Shown here: positions 45,635-56,138 of the stretch, piece after piece | Numbering within the stretch: position 1 is the stretch's first letter | How the letters are laid out: every line of letters starts with the position of its first letter | NCBI RefSeq assembly: GCF_030264275.1 | Contig: NZ_CP127165.1 | Location: 1,848,001-1,912,000 of the forward strand | Origin: Marivivens sp. LCG002 | GTDB taxonomy: Bacteria; Pseudomonadota; Alphaproteobacteria; Rhodobacterales; Rhodobacteraceae | Reading direction: 5' to 3' | DNA: 64,000 bases | The notes under the pieces: model-generated | What the model saw: only the letters and a program-made list of their open reading frames with translations | Databases searched by the model: none | Told to the model about the DNA's origin: nothing | Position numbers and translations under genes: made by a program

Positions 45635-46528
45635 ATGTCGACACAGCCCGCCGCCAGAAACTGGATGTCCATATGTCTTCTCGGAATTATCTGGGGCGGC
45701 ACATTCATGGTCGTGTCGATCGCGCTCAAGGATTATGGCCCCGTAACCGTCGCATGTGCACGCACGACACTCGGTGCACTTGCCATGACGGGCTTGGCGA
45801 TTGCTTTGCGGCGTCCGATGCCCGCCAAGAATACATTCGGCCCGCTTCTGGTCATCGGGGCGACCAATACGGCAATGCCCTTTTTGCTTCTAAGTTGGGG
45901 ACAGCAATATGTGCCTTCGGCATTTGCAGGGATCACGATGGCCGCGCTACCGCTCTTTGTGCTGCCTTTGGCGCATTTCTTCACCGATGAAGCGCTGAAC
46001 AAGCGCCGCTTGATCGGTGTGCTGATCGGTTTTGTCGGCGCGCTCTGGCTGATCGGTCCCTCCGCGCTTCGCCCAGGCGCTGGTATCGAAGGACTCGCCC
46101 AACTTGCCTGTCTCGCTGCCACGCTTTGCTATGCGTGCTCGTCGGTAATGACACGGCGCTGTCCGCCGATTGATCCCGTAGCGATGACCGCAGCAACGCT
46201 GGCTGTGGGATCGGCGCTGTTGCTGCCGCTGATGCTCTGGGTCGAGGGGGTTCCGACGTGGCACGGATCGAGTTCGAGCTATGCCATCATATTTCTCGGC
46301 TTTGTCCCGACCGCATTCGCAGCGCTCTTGCGCGTAAGCGTTATCCGCTCCGCGGGCACTGTCTTTATGACTTTGGTGAATTATCAGGTGCCCGTTTGGT
46401 CGATGCTGTTTGGCACTCTGGTCCTAAACGAAGACCTACCGTTCCGCTTTTACGGAGCACTCGGGCTTATCATGATCGGCCTTGCCACTTCGCAGTGGCA
46501 AAGCCTCAAACGCTTGTTCTCTCGTTAG
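45635..46528 (+). CDS. DMT-superfamily (EamA) transporter
   Basis: A 297-residue membrane protein of ten predicted helices as two EamA repeats. The first repeat starts [17 protein letters not shown], the second includes [14 protein letters not shown] and ends near [13 protein letters not shown]. Members export amino acids or metabolites; ilvC next door is suggestive only. It converges with glmM, overlapping by 4 bp. Confidence 0.88.
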   Translation: MSTQPAARNWMSICLLGIIWGGTFMVVSIALKDYGPVTVACARTTLGALAMTGLAIALRRPMPAKNTFGPLLVIGATNTAMPFLLLSWGQQYVPSAFAGITMAALPLFVLPLAHFFTDEALNKRRLIGVLIGFVGALWLIGPSALRPGAGIEGLAQLACLAATLCYACSSVMTRRCPPIDPVAMTAATLAVGSALLLPLMLWVEGVPTWHGSSSSYAIIFLGFVPTAFAALLRVSVIRSAGTVFMTLVNYQVPVWSMLFGTLVLNEDLPFRFYGALGLIMIGLATSQWQSLKRLFSR

Positions 46529-47871
46529 GAGGCGGCAGCCTGCACTTCGGCGACGATCCCGTCGACAACCTGAAGCAACAGCGCCTCATCCTCGCATTCG
46601 GCCATCACCCGAACAAGCGGTTCGGTTCCCGATTTACGGATCAGCAATCGCCCCTTGCCGACAAGCGACTTCTCGGCCTCGTCGATCGCTTTCTTGACCA
46701 TGGCATCATCAAGCGGAGCCTTGCCTTCGCCAAAACGCACGTTCTTGAGAAGCTGGGGAACGCTTATAAAGGTCTTGGACAACTCACTTGCGCGTTTGCC
46801 CGTTTCGACCATCGCAGCAAGGAACTGCAAGCCCGCCAAGAGACCATCACCCGTGGTCGCATAATCGGTCATGACGATATGCCCCGACTGCTCGCCGCCG
46901 AGGTTATATCCGTTCTTGCGCATTTCTTCGACCACATAGCGGTCGCCGACCTTGGTGCGGACAAGTCCGAGGCCCTGCCCTTCGAGATAGCGCTCCAGTC
47001 CGAGGTTCGACATCACCGTCGCAACCAAAGCACCGCCCTTAAGCGTGCCGTTGTCTGCCCAGCGCTTGGCAAGGAGCGCCATGATCTGATCACCATCGGC
47101 CACACGCCCATGCTCGTCGAGGATCATCACGCGGTCCGCGTCTCCATCCAGACAGATGCCTACATCCGCACCATGGGCAATGATCGTTTCGGAAGCCGTC
47201 CGGGTATCGGTCGAGCCGCACCCTTTGTTGATGTTGCGACCATCGGGAGAGACGCCAACGGGGATCACTTCAGCCCCAAGCTCCCAAAGGACCTCAGGCG
47301 CGGTGCGGTGGGCCGCGCCGTTCGCACAGTCGATCACGACCTTGAGCCCTTCGAGACTGCGCCCCCGAGGAAAGGTCGACTTGATGCGTTCTGCATAGCG
47401 GAAACGACCATCGTCGATGCGCTTGGCGCGGCCGATGTTCACGGCTTGGGCAGGTTCGATATTTCCGTCGATCAGACGCTCGATTTCTTCTTCCGCCTCG
47501 TCCGACAACTTGAACCCATCGGGGCCAAAGAACTTAATCCCGTTGTCCGTATGCGGGTTATGGCTCGCCGAGATCATAATGCCCACGTCCGCACGCATAC
47601 TCGTCGTCAAAAGCCCAACGGCGGGGGTCGGAACGGGTCCAAGCAAAAAGACGTTCATCCCCGTCGACGTCAGGCCCGCAGTCAAAGCGCTCTCGAACAT
47701 ATAGCCCGAAAGACGGGTATCCTTGCCGATTACCACGCGGTGCCCGTTCGATCCGTCATTCCGGAAATATCGCCCCGCCGCGGCTCCGATACGAAGCGCC
47801 ATCTCGGCAGTCATCGGAAAAACGTTCGCTGTCCCACGAACGCCGTCGGTTCCGAAGTATTTACGTCCCAT
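46525..47871 (-). CDS. glmM: Phosphoglucosamine mutase
   Basis: A 448-residue enzyme making glucosamine-1-phosphate for peptidoglycan. The active-site phosphoserine loop is [15 protein letters not shown], the metal loop is LDGDADR, and the sugar loop is GGEQSGH. The C-terminal [12 protein letters not shown] binds phosphate. It directly follows folP (1-bp spacing) as the end of folB-folP-glmM. Confidence 0.96.
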   Translation of the reverse strand: MGRKYFGTDGVRGTANVFPMTAEMALRIGAAAGRYFRNDGSNGHRVVIGKDTRLSGYMFESALTAGLTSTGMNVFLLGPVPTPAVGLLTTSMRADVGIMISASHNPHTDNGIKFFGPDGFKLSDEAEEEIERLIDGNIEPAQAVNIGRAKRIDDGRFRYAERIKSTFPRGRSLEGLKVVIDCANGAAHRTAPEVLWELGAEVIPVGVSPDGRNINKGCGSTDTRTASETIIAHGADVGICLDGDADRVMILDEHGRVADGDQIMALLAKRWADNGTLKGGALVATVMSNLGLERYLEGQGLGLVRTKVGDRYVVEEMRKNGYNLGGEQSGHIVMTDYATTGDGLLAGLQFLAAMVETGKRASELSKTFISVPQLLKNVRFGEGKAPLDDAMVKKAIDEAEKSLVGKGRLLIRKSGTEPLVRVMAECEDEALLLQVVDGIVAEVQAAAS

Positions 47872-48867
47872 TTACTGTCCCAAAATCGCCTGTTGTAATT
47901 TTATGGCTTGAACGGTCTCAAAGGTGTCATGCACACGCACGACCTGAACCCCCTGAGATACCCCCCAAAGCGCAACAGACACGGAACCGCCTAATCTTTC
48001 GGTCGCGCCGTCTGCTCCACCGATAACACCTATAAAGCGCTTGCGCGAAACGCCAAGCAGGATCGGGCACCCAAGCCCGTGAAAGAGCGAAATTCCGCGA
48101 ATGAGTGAAATATTGTGTTGAACGGTTTTGCCAAAACCGATGCCCGGATCAACCATAATGCGGCTGCGAGGGATGCCCTTGCTTTCGGCAAAGGCAACAC
48201 GGCGTTCGAGATAGTCGTAAACGTCAAGCAAGACGTGATCATACTTCGGATCGGCCTGCATGGTTTGGGGGTCGCCTTGGGCATGCATGAGACAGACGGG
48301 AAGTCCGCTTTCGGCGGTCACATCGGCTAGTGTCGCATCCCACTCGAAGGCACTTACATCGTTGATAATGCTGGCCCCAGCGGCAATCGCGGCTGCTCCG
48401 ACAGCGGATTTGCGCGTATCGACCGAGATTGCGATACCGGATTGAGACCGCAGCTCGGAAATAATCGGCACAACGCGCGCTATTTCCTCGTCTACAGGCA
48501 CCTCTTCAGCACCGGGACGGGTGCTTTCTCCGCCCACATCAATGATGCTTGCACCATGGGACTGCATGGCCCGCGCCTGCGCCATGGCCGTCGTGAAATC
48601 ACGAAAACGCCCGCCATCGGAAAAGCTGTCGGGTGTAACATTCAAAATGCCCATCACTTGCGGCGCTGACATGTCCACCGATCCGAACGGCGCGCGGGGT
48701 GCCGTCAGTCGTTCCATCCAAGCGGCGGGAATCTCTGAAATCGGGACGATCTCCGATCCATCGCGCGTGATACGCTCGGCAGAGGCAAACCGCGTCCAGC
48801 CCCCTGCGAGCTGCTCGGAAAAGGTCAAAGCATCAACGCAAGCGATCGGACGATAGTAGTCTTTCAA
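47872..48867 (-). CDS. folP: Dihydropteroate synthase
   Basis: A 331-residue folate enzyme joining pABA to dihydropterin pyrophosphate. The pterin site is MGILNVTPDSFSDGG (from residue ~72), with GGESTRPGA, DPGIGFGKTVQHN and LGVSRKRFIG. About 70 residues precede the barrel, as usual in this group. The start is TTG, overlapping the folB stop (TTGA at 48864-48867). Confidence 0.95.
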   Translation of the reverse strand: MKDYYRPIACVDALTFSEQLAGGWTRFASAERITRDGSEIVPISEIPAAWMERLTAPRAPFGSVDMSAPQVMGILNVTPDSFSDGGRFRDFTTAMAQARAMQSHGASIIDVGGESTRPGAEEVPVDEEIARVVPIISELRSQSGIAISVDTRKSAVGAAAIAAGASIINDVSAFEWDATLADVTAESGLPVCLMHAQGDPQTMQADPKYDHVLLDVYDYLERRVAFAESKGIPRSRIMVDPGIGFGKTVQHNISLIRGISLFHGLGCPILLGVSRKRFIGVIGGADGATERLGGSVSVALWGVSQGVQVVRVHDTFETVQAIKLQQAILGQ

Positions 48868-49787
48868 AGAAGTCTCTCTGCTTCGAGGCCCGCTTCACGA
48901 AGCGGCACAGCACATTCGGGCACATGATCCGCTCCGACAAGAACCAATTCACACGCTTGCATCTGCGCTGCGAACCAAGCCACCAAGGCGATGGCATCGC
49001 CTGCGCTTGCAGAAGGTCCATCCACCGCATCAAGAACGATCTTACTTGGCGCCCAAAGACAGATCTGTCCGTTCTTCATCGCCCAATCAAGTTCCGTGCG
49101 GGTCTCGACAACCATGCAACGCTTGTCCCGAGATGCCAGAACCCAAGCGTTCGTCTCGATCGCCAAAAGGTCGATACGGCGCTGTGCCAAGGCGACGGGG
49201 ACACGGGGCGCAAGACTGTCTGGCGCACCGACACAAATGATCAATGGCGCAGCGTCGGCGGCAAGTTCATCAATCCATCCCTTGAGGCGGGGTGAATCGA
49301 ACGCCTCATTGCCGAAATAGACAACGCGAGGATGCGGGATATTGATGACATCTTGGCCGGCGCGGGCAACTTCGCCCTTGGCGCGAACGATCTCGACACC
49401 CAGAGCAAAAGGGCCGCGATCCAGCTTTTCGATACGCACAAAGACACGAAGCGCTTGTGGCTCGCGCAGGATACGTTCCGCGACCCGTGCAGCAAGCGTT
49501 TCGAGAAGATTGATCCGCTCTTCGCCAAGCTCGAGCGCAATGGCTTCGGTCACTCGATCATAGGAGAGGATGCGATCCACATCATCGTCGATCTCGCCCG
49601 ATTGGGGCGCAACTTCGACCACAACGTTGAATCGCACGCGCTGGAGATGACCGCGCTCTTGCTGGAACGCTCCGATTTCCACCTCAACGACGTAATCTCG
49701 AAGAGAAATGCGATCAACGGGCTGGGTTGCACTGGCTTCGGCCCGCTCACTGGGGTGGGCAAAAGCCATGCTGATGTCTTCGGTCAT
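48864..49787 (-). CDS. folB: Dihydroneopterin aldolase fused to a C-terminal kinase-like domain
   Basis: A 307-residue protein, about 2.5 times a normal FolB. Residues ~25-140 are the aldolase (DRISLRDYVVEVEIGAFQQER, ILSYDRVTEAI). Residues ~150-307 form a separate alpha/beta domain whose PSASAGDAIALVAWFAA and CELVLVGADH resemble the end of amino-acid-kinase-fold proteins; the usual kinase catalytic motifs are not evident. The fusion lies in a folB-folP-glmM operon. The extra domain's role is unknown. Confidence 0.85.
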   Translation of the reverse strand: MTEDISMAFAHPSERAEASATQPVDRISLRDYVVEVEIGAFQQERGHLQRVRFNVVVEVAPQSGEIDDDVDRILSYDRVTEAIALELGEERINLLETLAARVAERILREPQALRVFVRIEKLDRGPFALGVEIVRAKGEVARAGQDVINIPHPRVVYFGNEAFDSPRLKGWIDELAADAAPLIICVGAPDSLAPRVPVALAQRRIDLLAIETNAWVLASRDKRCMVVETRTELDWAMKNGQICLWAPSKIVLDAVDGPSASAGDAIALVAWFAAQMQACELVLVGADHVPECAVPLREAGLEAERLL

Positions 49788-49885
49788 TCGTAAATCCGTT
49801 CGAAATCTTCGGTGGTGGATACCTGCCTACCCGCTTACGGGCAAGCCTATGTATCCAAACACGACATTTCAAAACTGATTTCGCG

Positions 49886-50566
49886 TCAATTCGAAGCCGT
49901 GCGCGTCGGCTGACGATAGAAATAATGGGACCCGATCGCGGCTGTGCGCGGGAAACGCCGTGCCCAAGAGGGGCTCACAGCTTTGGTGTGATAATGGGTT
50001 GCACCCGCAGTCAGGGCACGCGGCGCACCATCCAAAAGAAGCTTGGCCACTTTGGAGACACGATCCCACGCCTCGGGCTCGTTGATGACTTCGGCCTGAC
50101 CATCACAGGTATAGGTGAACTGGCAAGCATATTTGCGGCCTGTGCCCTGATGGATCACCGAACAAACCGATCCGGGATAGGCACTCGAGTCAACGCGGTT
50201 GAGGATGACTTCACCGACGGCAAAAATACCCTGAACGCTTTCACCGCGCGCTTCAAAGTAGAGCGCCTCGGACAAACACTGGAGGTTTTCACCGCCCGTA
50301 GGGGTGGGCAGTGAGTCGAGCATCGCTTGGGTATATTCGAGAGATTTGGGCGCAGTCTCTACACCGCGCTGTGCAGCAGGAGGCACCGTCAAAGCCGCCA
50401 TCCGATCCGTTGCCGCCACCGAAAGCGCCTCGCGTTCCTGACCGAGGAGGGCCGATAGGCGGCTCTCAATGACCGAGTCTGCAAGTGCAATATTGGTTCC
50501 GAGTGAAAGAAAGGCCGCCAGAACAGCGACCGAACGGATCTTTAAACGACTGGAAGACGACGTCAT
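49886..50566 (-). CDS. Cell-wall hydrolase, SleB-like (Hydrolase_2)
   Basis: A 226-residue exported protein; a signal peptide ends near ALA (residue ~29). The Hydrolase_2 domain (about residues 95-218) begins CLSEALYFEARGESVQGIFAVGEVILNRV, with the catalytic Glu in FEARGE, then CQFTYTCDG and GATHYHTKAVSPSWA. Such proteins act as lytic transglycosylase-like or muramidase enzymes. It lies upstream of folB on the same strand. Confidence 0.88.
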   Translation of the reverse strand: MTSSSSRLKIRSVAVLAAFLSLGTNIALADSVIESRLSALLGQEREALSVAATDRMAALTVPPAAQRGVETAPKSLEYTQAMLDSLPTPTGGENLQCLSEALYFEARGESVQGIFAVGEVILNRVDSSAYPGSVCSVIHQGTGRKYACQFTYTCDGQAEVINEPEAWDRVSKVAKLLLDGAPRALTAGATHYHTKAVSPSWARRFPRTAAIGSHYFYRQPTRTASN

Positions 50567-50731
50567 CGTCCTACCTCAAAGCGGCACGTGGAACGACCCC
50601 ACGCAGGCTCGGCGGGTTTAAAGGACGACCCTCAGGGTGTCCACCCTAGCTACCCATAAGTAGAATGCGCTCTTAGTCACTTTATTTTTAGTTATATTTT
50701 CAAACAGTTATGTTCGAAAAAATCCGCAAAA

Positions 50732-53281
50732 CTAGAGCCCGAGCTTCTCCGCAATCGCCAATTGAGCGGAAGTCAGCCGAGCCACAGGCACCCGAAACGG
50801 CGAACAAGAGACATAATCGAATCCCTGATGACGGCAGAATTCGATCGCAAGACGGCTCCCGCCATGCTCGCCACAGATCGAGAGGACGACATCTTTATTC
50901 CCCTTTCGGCCCCGCTCTGCCCCCATCGAAAGCAACTCCCCTACCCCATCCTGATCAAGGGTATGGAACGGGTCCTCTTCATAGACGCCCGCATGCACGT
51001 AAGATGACATGAACCGCCCCGCGTCATCACGCGACAGACCATAGGTCATCTGGGTAAGGTCGTTTGTGCCGAACGAAAGGAAAGCAGAATATTTGGCGAT
51101 GTCCTGTGCGCGAAGTGCAGCCCGAGGCGTTTCAACCATGACGCCGAAGCGATAGTCAAAATCGGTCCCGCTTTCGGCTTTCACCGCATTGGCGGTCGCA
51201 TCGATACGGCTCTTGACCAGCTCGACCTCGCGCATCGCGCTGACCAGAGGGATCATAATCTCCGGCACTACGGTCGCGCCGTTCTTGTGGATTTCGACCG
51301 TGGCTTCGAAAATCGCGCGGGCCTGCATCTCGTAGATTTCGGGATAGGTCAGACCAAGACGCACACCGCGCATCCCGAGCATCGGGTTGTGTTCGCTGAG
51401 CGCATCGACGCGCATTGTCACATCCGCGAGCGGCAAGGCGAGCTGATCTGCAAGTTCGCGAATACCTGTCTTGTCGGCAGGAAGGAATTCATGGAGCGGT
51501 GGATCAAAGAGGCGAATACAGACGGGTTTGCCCGCCATAATCTCGAAAAGGTCTTTGAAATCAGCGCGCTGCATCGGCAAGAGCCGATCCAGAACCGCGC
51601 GGCGATCTTCGGAGCTATCGGCAAAAATCATCTCGCGCATTACGCCAAGACGATCCCCCTCAAAGAACATATGTTCCGTTCGGCAAAGGCCGATGCCCTC
51701 GGCCATAAAATTGCTGGCGGTCTGCGCATCTTTTGGCGTGTCGGCGTTGGCCCTGACCCCGATATCGCGAAACTCGTCCGCCCACGTCAGAAGTGTCTGG
51801 AACGCCCCATCCAAAGATGCTTCGATCAAGGCGGTTTCTCCCGCCAAAAGTGTGCCCGTGGTGCCGTCGACCGTGACCAGATCGCCCTCTTTAAAGACGC
51901 GGCCATCGGGGGCGACGATCAATTTGCGTTTGCGGTCGATCTTGAGTTCCGAGGCACCGACCACACAAGGAAGACCAAGACCACGCCCGATCACGGCGGC
52001 GTGGCTCGTGATGCCGCCGCGAAGCGTCACAACCGCTTTTGCCGCATGCATACCGCGAATATCTTCTGGACTGGTTTCGCGGCGCACAAGAACGCAAGGC
52101 TCAGAACGCGCGGCGCTCGCCTGCGCATCGTTTGCCGTAAACACAAGACGTCCCGACGCCGCCCCTGGCGAGGCCGCGATGCCGCGCACGATCACATCCC
52201 GTTCCGCGCTCGGGTCGACCTGACGATGAAGAAGCTCTGAGATTGCGTTCGGCTCGACCCGAAGGATCGCCTCTTCTCGCGGGATAATCTGGTCTTCTGC
52301 CAGCGCAACGGCAATCCGGACCGCAGCGCGATTCGAACGCTGGACACGCACACCATCAAGCACCTTCAGAACGCCGCTTTCCAAGGTGAATTCGATCTGC
52401 ATTTCTTCACGTAGACGGCGGCGAAGCAACTGGCCGTATTCGACAAGCTGTTCAAAGACTTCGGGCAAGGATTCCTCGACCGAGGGACCGCGCCCGTCTT
52501 TGACCAGATAAAGCGCACCGAGGGGCGTCGACAAAGCTTCGCGGCCTTGGCTTTGCGCAAGGTAACGCCCCTTGATCCGCTGCTCGCCTGTTTGATCATC
52601 AACGAACTGGATCACGCCCGATCCCGAGTTCTTGCCGCCGACGCCAAGCGCCATAGCCTGCACCACAAGCCCAAGGCCCGCATCTGCTGGTGCACCTTTT
52701 GCCTGACGCAGCAATCGTGCGGTCGTTCCGTCCCATGCCCGCGCCATGGAGCGCAGCACTTCGGTCAGCTGGACCGATGGGTCCTGCGGGAAAAGCTCGT
52801 CCGTTTCGTATTCATAAGCCTCGAGAAACGCTTTGAGAGCAGCGGCCGTCGGCTCGTCGGGCAAGTCAAAGGCTTCGGGATCAAGACGCGCCACATAGAT
52901 GGCATAGGACTGGATGAAGCGCAGGTAAATCGCCGTTGCAGGCCCCTCGCCCATGGTCTGCGCCATGCGGCGATGGCGCTCTTCGTTCATCCCGATGTTG
53001 AGGATAGCACTCGGACCGCCCCAGTCGGGATCTTGCGAAGACGGACGAACGGACAAAAGTGGTGCAGATTCGAAATGGCCCATAATCTCGGCCATATCGG
53101 GCATCTTGCCCCGCGCGATGTCACGCACCGCATCAAAGGAGAGCGCAACGGTGGTCGGCACAGGCATCGCAAGACGCACCAAACGCTGAAGACATTTGGC
53201 ACGCCCCCCATGAACGGCGGGGCTCATCGGGGCCGTTTCGGTTATCAGTGTAACCGGCTGAAAAACTTTATCTTGCTGCAC
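50732..53281 (-). CDS. Pyruvate phosphate dikinase-like PEP-binding protein with degenerate ATP-grasp
   Basis: An 849-residue protein with PPDK architecture. The phosphohistidine domain keeps its motif, LRGGITSHAAVIGRGLGLPC, and the PEP/pyruvate barrel keeps the catalytic Cys in SICGEHGG. In the N-terminal ATP-grasp, however, the loop after SVR reads PSSQDPDWGGPSA instead of the usual SGA-SMPGMMDT, and the ATP-ligand segment is GRYLAQSQGRE rather than GEFLxxAQGED. Start is GTG with AAGGAG. It ends the glyQ-glyS operon. Confidence 0.82.
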   Translation of the reverse strand: MQQDKVFQPVTLITETAPMSPAVHGGRAKCLQRLVRLAMPVPTTVALSFDAVRDIARGKMPDMAEIMGHFESAPLLSVRPSSQDPDWGGPSAILNIGMNEERHRRMAQTMGEGPATAIYLRFIQSYAIYVARLDPEAFDLPDEPTAAALKAFLEAYEYETDELFPQDPSVQLTEVLRSMARAWDGTTARLLRQAKGAPADAGLGLVVQAMALGVGGKNSGSGVIQFVDDQTGEQRIKGRYLAQSQGREALSTPLGALYLVKDGRGPSVEESLPEVFEQLVEYGQLLRRRLREEMQIEFTLESGVLKVLDGVRVQRSNRAAVRIAVALAEDQIIPREEAILRVEPNAISELLHRQVDPSAERDVIVRGIAASPGAASGRLVFTANDAQASAARSEPCVLVRRETSPEDIRGMHAAKAVVTLRGGITSHAAVIGRGLGLPCVVGASELKIDRKRKLIVAPDGRVFKEGDLVTVDGTTGTLLAGETALIEASLDGAFQTLLTWADEFRDIGVRANADTPKDAQTASNFMAEGIGLCRTEHMFFEGDRLGVMREMIFADSSEDRRAVLDRLLPMQRADFKDLFEIMAGKPVCIRLFDPPLHEFLPADKTGIRELADQLALPLADVTMRVDALSEHNPMLGMRGVRLGLTYPEIYEMQARAIFEATVEIHKNGATVVPEIMIPLVSAMREVELVKSRIDATANAVKAESGTDFDYRFGVMVETPRAALRAQDIAKYSAFLSFGTNDLTQMTYGLSRDDAGRFMSSYVHAGVYEEDPFHTLDQDGVGELLSMGAERGRKGNKDVVLSICGEHGGSRLAIEFCRHQGFDYVSCSPFRVPVARLTSAQLAIAEKLGL

Positions 53282-53352
53282 TGCGGCATCTCCTTGCTGC
53301 GATGCACTTTAGAGCAAGTTCGATTCGCAGCAAGGGGAAGGTAACAGTTTAT

Positions 53353-55611
53353 TTAGCCTTCAATCCGCGTAAGGTCCGCAACAGCCAGACAGGTTGTGCG
53401 GATACGGGACAGAAGATTAAGCCGATTGCGACGGATGATCTCGTTGTCCGCATTCACCTGAACAGCCGTGAAAAACGCGTCGATCGGGGCACGAAGCGCC
53501 GCCATCGCGGTCATCGCCGCCGCAAAGTCTTGCGACGCCATCGCGGGCGTGATCGCGGCTTCGGCGGTGTCGAGCGCGGCAAAGAGCGCCTTTTCCTCGT
53601 CGTTTTCTGCGAATTTCACATCAGCGCCGAACGAATACTCGACCCCGTCTTTGGCCTCGGCTTGCGACAGGATGTTGTTCGCCCGCTTGAAGCCTTGGAT
53701 CAGGTTTTCACCATCCTCGGTCGCCATGAACGCCGAGAGCGCCCCTGCCCTCTTGACCAAGAGCGACAGATCGTCGTTCCCCTCCATCGCGATGCAGGCG
53801 TCAATCACATCATGACGCACGCCCTTGTCCTTGAGGAACACCTTGAGGCGGTCGTGGAAGAAGGCGAGGAGGTCCGCAGACTTCAACTCGCTATCTTCAA
53901 TAGCTCCACCAGATATATCCATAAGGCCCGAAATTCGATCAATTTTCTCGGCGAAATTCACCAACGCTCTCGCGTCTTCTAGACGACTTTTGCCTTTTGC
54001 AACAGGAAACCCTTCGACTTCATGTTCGGTCGCAGCAGTTTGTGCTTCTGCATTTAGGCGCTTCAAACTTTCAAGACCAAACAAGTGTTCAAATACGAAC
54101 GCCTCAAGGGTAGAATTGAGCGCTAGTTCTAGGTTATTCTCCAGCACCAATCGGATCACGCCCAGCGCTGCGCGGCGCAAAGCGAAGGGGTCCTTGGAGC
54201 CTGTCGGCTTTTCGTCGATGGCCCAGAACCCCGTGAGGGTGTCGATCTTGTCGGCCAGCGCCACCGCGACCGACACGGGCGCAGTCGGCACATCATCGGA
54301 CGGACCAAGCGGCGAATAGTGGTCGCGGCAAGCTGCCGCGACATCCGCAGTGCGGCCTGCAGCGGTGGCGTAATACATCCCCATAAGGCCCTGAAGCTCG
54401 GGGAATTCCCCAACCATTTCAGAGCGCAGGTCAGCCTTGGCGATCTGAGCGGCCTCAAACGCTTTGTCTGCATCGGCACCAACTGCGGGCGCAATCTCAC
54501 GCGCGAGCGCGGCGATGCGGTCAATGCGAGCCTTCTGGCTGCCAAGCTTGTTGTGGAAGGTCACAACGTCAAGGCCGTCAAGCCACTTGGTCATGCCAGC
54601 TTTGGCTTCACGAAGGTCGTTCTCGTAGAAGAACTTGGCATCCGAGAGACGCGCCGAAAGAACCTTGAGGTTGCCCTTGAGGATCGTCTCACCATTGTCT
54701 TTGGTTTCGATGTTGGCGACGGTGACGAACTTTTCGATACGGCCCGTTTTCGGATTTTTGACCGAGAAGAACTTCTGATGTTCCTTCATCGAGGTTTGAA
54801 GCACCTCAGGCGGAAGGCCAAGGAACGCCTCGCCGATCGGCCCCATAAGGACAACGGGCCATTCCACAAGCCCCGCAACTTCGGCCAGAAGGCCGCGATC
54901 TTCGACGATCTCGAGACCTTGAGCAAAGGCCATATTGGTCGCCTCGTTCCAGATCGTCTCGGCACGCTCTTCGGCGCGCAGGATCACACGCGCACGTTTG
55001 AGCTTGGCCTCGTAGTCGTCAAAGCCGTTCACGTCAAAGGCCGCGGGCGCCATGAAGCGGTGCCCTTTGGTCGATTTGCCAGAGGTGATGCCGTCGATAT
55101 CGAGCGGAACGACCTCGGAGCCGCCCTCGTCCGACAAAAGGCAGATGATCGAATGGAGCGGACGCACCCATTTGAGTGACCCCGACCCCCAACGCATGGA
55201 CTTGGGCCACGGGAAATTACGGATCGCGTTTTCAAGCACTTCGGCAATGATCTCGGCGGCCTTGCGACCCTGCTTCTCGATCACGGCGTAATAGACCTGA
55301 CCCTTTTTCTCGTCACGGGCTTCGAGCTGGTCGAGCGAGAGACCTGTCGAGCGAAGAAAGCCTTCGATCGCCTGAGCGGGCGCATCGGTGCGCGGCCCTT
55401 TGCGCTCTTCACGCACGGGCTTGCTCTCGGCGGTGAGGTTCTCAATCGACAGCGCAAGGCGACGCGGGGTCGAGAAGGCTGCCGCGCCCTCATAAGTCAG
55501 ACCAGCCTCGACCAAACCATCGGTCACCAGCTTGCGCAGATCTTCGGCGGCTTTACCCTGCATGCGAGCGGGGATTTCCTCGGAAAAGAGTTCGATGAGA
55601 AGATTAGGCAT
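53353..55611 (-). CDS. glyS: Glycyl-tRNA synthetase beta subunit
   Basis: A 752-residue subunit. It begins [21 protein letters not shown], the hallmark of GlyS, followed by FSTPRRLAL and GWKS-type regions (FPWPKSMRWG); the C-terminal tRNA-anticodon-like domain ends LNLLSRIRTTCLAVADLTRIEG. Together with glyQ it charges tRNA-Gly. Its ATG overlaps the stop of the small upstream gene by 1 bp (TGATG). Confidence 0.96.
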   Translation of the reverse strand: MPNLLIELFSEEIPARMQGKAAEDLRKLVTDGLVEAGLTYEGAAAFSTPRRLALSIENLTAESKPVREERKGPRTDAPAQAIEGFLRSTGLSLDQLEARDEKKGQVYYAVIEKQGRKAAEIIAEVLENAIRNFPWPKSMRWGSGSLKWVRPLHSIICLLSDEGGSEVVPLDIDGITSGKSTKGHRFMAPAAFDVNGFDDYEAKLKRARVILRAEERAETIWNEATNMAFAQGLEIVEDRGLLAEVAGLVEWPVVLMGPIGEAFLGLPPEVLQTSMKEHQKFFSVKNPKTGRIEKFVTVANIETKDNGETILKGNLKVLSARLSDAKFFYENDLREAKAGMTKWLDGLDVVTFHNKLGSQKARIDRIAALAREIAPAVGADADKAFEAAQIAKADLRSEMVGEFPELQGLMGMYYATAAGRTADVAAACRDHYSPLGPSDDVPTAPVSVAVALADKIDTLTGFWAIDEKPTGSKDPFALRRAALGVIRLVLENNLELALNSTLEAFVFEHLFGLESLKRLNAEAQTAATEHEVEGFPVAKGKSRLEDARALVNFAEKIDRISGLMDISGGAIEDSELKSADLLAFFHDRLKVFLKDKGVRHDVIDACIAMEGNDDLSLLVKRAGALSAFMATEDGENLIQGFKRANNILSQAEAKDGVEYSFGADVKFAENDEEKALFAALDTAEAAITPAMASQDFAAAMTAMAALRAPIDAFFTAVQVNADNEIIRRNRLNLLSRIRTTCLAVADLTRIEG

Positions 55612-56138
55612 CAGTTAATTCCTTCCGGCGGAACGGGGCAGCCCTCGGGGGCTTTGTCACCGTCGAACACGACTTCGCCGCAGTGGTTGATCTGGTGCCA
55701 GACAAAGCCGCGGCCGTCCGGCATGACAGCGACGATACGGTCGATGCCATAGGATACGTTTTCAGTGCCGAGGAAGGCGACAGCCTCGCCCGTTTCGAGA
55801 GCTGCGCCGATTTCTTTGGCGTCAAAACAGTTGAACCAGCTTGGGGCGACCAGCGGCTCTGCCTTGTCGTAGATCACGTAGTTGTCGGTGAGCGACCCAT
55901 AGCTGACAGGCGTTGTGAAACAGGCGCGATAGCGGATCGGCGAGCTGTCAGAGTCGATGGCGGTAAAGTTCTCGAACAGGATTTCTTCGGGGGCGCCCGT
56001 GTGGATCGAGGTCAGCTCGACCGAAGAAACCTCGGCGCTGACTTCTTCGTAATAGGCATAGACCTGAAGATAATAGAGAAGCGCACCAGCGGCGACAGCA
56101 ATCATGACGATACTCGCAAGGAGGAACTTGAGTTTCAT
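55611..56138 (-). CDS. Small membrane-anchored protein of the glyQ-glyS operon (DUF6446-like)
   Basis: A 175-residue protein with an N-terminal hydrophobic segment ([19 protein letters not shown]) and a periplasm-facing domain with four cysteines, including [21 protein letters not shown] and EGCPVP. It is sandwiched between glyQ (4-bp overlap) and glyS (1-bp overlap), so it is strictly coexpressed. Rhodobacterales carry such a gene here (DUF6446, as I recall). Function unknown. Confidence 0.78.
   Translation of the reverse strand: MKLKFLLASIVMIAVAAGALLYYLQVYAYYEEVSAEVSSVELTSIHTGAPEEILFENFTAIDSDSSPIRYRACFTTPVSYGSLTDNYVIYDKAEPLVAPSWFNCFDAKEIGAALETGEAVAFLGTENVSYGIDRIVAVMPDGRGFVWHQINHCGEVVFDGDKAPEGCPVPPEGIN

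Noticed and set aside
46258-47898. A 546-residue plus-strand frame opposite glmM
   Set aside because: Overlaps both the DMT exporter and glmM; shadow frame of conserved genes.
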